Below, in pieces: positions 61,935 to 64,000 of a DNA stretch of 64,000 bases (position 1 is its first letter; each line of letters begins with the position of its first letter). The notes under the pieces were generated by a model. It ran no database searches. It saw only the letters and a program-made list of their open reading frames with translations, and was not told the origin of the DNA. The translations under genes and the position numbers were made by a program. The stretch lies in contig NC_073359.2 of the NCBI RefSeq assembly GCF_027580225.2, positions 8,236,001 through 8,300,000 of the forward strand. Direction: 5' to 3'. The stretch comes from Misgurnus anguillicaudatus. Lineage: Eukaryota > Chordata > Actinopteri > Cypriniformes > Cobitidae.

Positions 61935-62943
61935 GTAAGCACAATTACAGAGCAGTGGAAGTGAGGGGGTGAGGTATGCAGGGAAATCTGGATGTTTGCT
62001 TTAGCTGTCACTGGCGAGCGCTGCTCCATCAAACAAACCTTTATGGCAACCCCACAGGACATGCGGCCGAGCAGCTCAAGAGCACCAGATGTGCACGTTC
62101 ATCCTTCTAATTCATTCAGGATATGACTACTGCCCAGAGACAAAGTCAAGTCTTCTCAAATAGCACTTTCCAGAGAACACCATCACAAAGTAAAGTAAAA
62201 TTTCACTGCACTTTTGCATTGTGGGTAAGGTATGTTTTAAAAAAGTAGTGCTGCAGCCCCTAAAGTCAGTGACAAAATCTCCCATTCACAATTTTTCTTG
62301 TGTAGTAGTCATTCATAAAACGTCTATTGGCTCACATACACACATATACCATAAGGCTGCTTCAGAGGCTGGAGTCCAGTTTAAATAATTGTGCAATGAT
62401 GAGTTCACCACACATATGCAGAATGTTGTACAATACATTGTATGACAAACATAATAAGACATGCAACAGTATATTTATTTATTTACAAGTGTCATCTAAA
62501 ATCCCATTGATGGGATTTAACAAAACAACATGTGAAAACCCCTCATGTAGATAATCCACATCTATTGAGGATTGCCTTTACACCTTGAAATTGAATGTTC
62601 GCACATGAATTATTTTTATTTAGTATAGTAAATTGAAATACACTGTAGGATATTAATTACACTTTGGTAATATTCTGTAAACTATGAATTGAGTAACTGT
62701 ACTGTAAACCCTCAGAAATAAAGGTAGAAGAGCTGTCACTGAGATGGTATCCTTTTAAAAATATACCTTTGAACCTAAAGGGTGCATATATTAGTACCTC
62801 AAATACCAAAAAAGTACATAGGACTTTTTAATATTTACAAGGGTCATTTTTTTATATTTTTTATAGTAAATACTAAAGTATATTTTTATTTCATTTGATA
62901 AACCTAACAAACGTGTTGGGGGTATTGATTACAAGCAAAAATC
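61935..62943. other. Intergenic, nothing recognised
   Basis: AT-rich sequence without a supported frame. A short hairpin-type repeat remnant is possible at 62740-62840. Confidence 0.35.
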
Positions 62944-63855
62944 TAGGGGAGAACCGGGGCAAAAGTGACGCGTAACGAAAGTAACAAATCAATTTTCTCC
63001 GAGCCCTAATATATTTGCATTTCAAACACTGACTGCATCTTTAGCACGCAACCCTTGACAGAGCTGACAAATATTACGTTATTTCGTCACCGTTTTGCGA
63101 GTGTAGGTCCAGAAAGCTGTTTTCAACCATGATAAGTAAAATCCTAAAGCTGTAATTTTTCTTATAACAGGTTGTGTTTCTCGTTTCATGTGTTACAGTA
63201 CTGATCAATCTAGTGCTCTAACAGGTCCTGTAGTTTGACTTCTCAGAGTTTTTCAAAATAAAGTAAATTGGGTTTAAATGTCAGGAGTTCCTGTTGGGAT
63301 GAAAATAACACTTGTTGAAAGTAAATGTTGCATTATGTTGAAAATGTATATTATGCTAATTTGATTCAATTTAATTTCCATAGGGGCGGTTTCCTGGACA
63401 GGGTTTAGCTTAAGCCAGGACTAGGTCTTAGTTAATTTTGGATATTTTTATTCAATAATTCAAGTTTGTACTGTCGGGTTGCTTTTAAAACATTTGATGA
63501 AATTTAAATGTGAAATGAAAATGTACAAAATATGTTTGCAGTTACATATTAACAAGGTCATAGTCATCTATATTTAATAAAAACAAGTGTAAAACAAAAT
63601 CTTTCTTGTTCTGTTGTGTTACTTTTAACCCACCTGTGTGTTACTTTCGTCCCAGCTGACAGGGTCAAAAGTAACAATTTGCTCCCTATGTTCAAAGTGA
63701 AATTATACTTAAATCGTTTTACATTTGTTCAAAATTCCACCTGATATTGATAGACCACACTTGTGAGTTATTGACAACAGCAAATATATATATCTGTCTA
63801 AATCATTATCTTTTAAAAATTACATTTTTTGAACTTTCGTCCCTGCTCTCCCCTA
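62944..63855. mobile_element. DNA transposon with TAGGGGAGA ends, holding a MITE fragment
   Basis: The left end TAGGGGAGAACCGGGGCAAA and the right end, inverted TAGGGGAGAGCAGGGACGAA, are inverted repeats. Internal GTTACTTTCGTCCC and CAAAAGTAAC motifs recur near both ends. A GGGGCGGTTTCCTGGACAGG half-MITE has inserted at about 63383. TA at each edge suggests a Tc1/mariner-type target but could be part of the ends. Confidence 0.7.
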
Positions 63856-64000
63856 CTTTATAAAAGCATACTGTAGCATTCTATTGAGAACGGTACCGCG
63901 CCAGACCGGTAGGTGGCAGTAAAGCATCTGACATACTAATGTAAACACTACAGAAACAATTCTCCTCATCCTGTTACCAAAGTACCATAGCCGAATATTA

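Overview
The window looks like nuclear DNA from a teleost fish, probably a cyprinid. Genes are split by short GT-AG introns, the sequence is AT-rich and dense in hAT, PIF/Harbinger-like and Tc1-like miniature transposons, and there are several copies of a Pim-like serine/threonine kinase, a family known to be expanded in zebrafish and relatives. No prokaryotic features, tRNA genes or rRNA genes were seen. All gene models were assembled by eye from splice signals and reading frames.

Layout. 1-3.7 kb: unassigned sequence with a few exon-like islands, one possibly transposon-derived. 3.7-8.9 kb, minus strand: two dead Pim-like kinase copies. One has its catalytic exon split by a 1.2 kb hAT element, and the other carries stops, a frameshift and a 70-bp minisatellite. 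9-19.9 kb: transposon graveyard. 19.9-28.0 kb: one 8-kb nested hAT complex with perfect 8-bp target-site duplications, holding the C-terminal part of a transposase, an internal element with its own TCTCGCGAGA/CRE/ETS promoter and a small DUF4806-like gene, and another hAT. 28.9-37.9 kb, plus strand: an intact 11-exon, about 740-codon Pim-like kinase gene. It has an unusual N-terminal extension built from duplicated phase-1 exons and a 67-residue tandem repeat, and a kinase domain that has lost its APE/P+1 segment. Its first intron contains three hAT elements nested inside one another. 38-42 kb: intergenic repeats. 42.3-59.1 kb, minus strand: a complete rrbp1 gene (ribosome-binding protein 1, p180) with a non-coding first exon and 27 coding exons giving 1,038 codons plus stop. 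59.2-64 kb: repeats and one unassigned exon-like segment.

The kinase gene and rrbp1 converge on the intergenic interval. No functional link between them is implied. The points most worth a second look are the remodelled kinase gene, four rrbp1 junctions that keep the frame only with non-GT donors (AT, AG, AG, GC), and the nested transposons, whose insertion order can be read directly.
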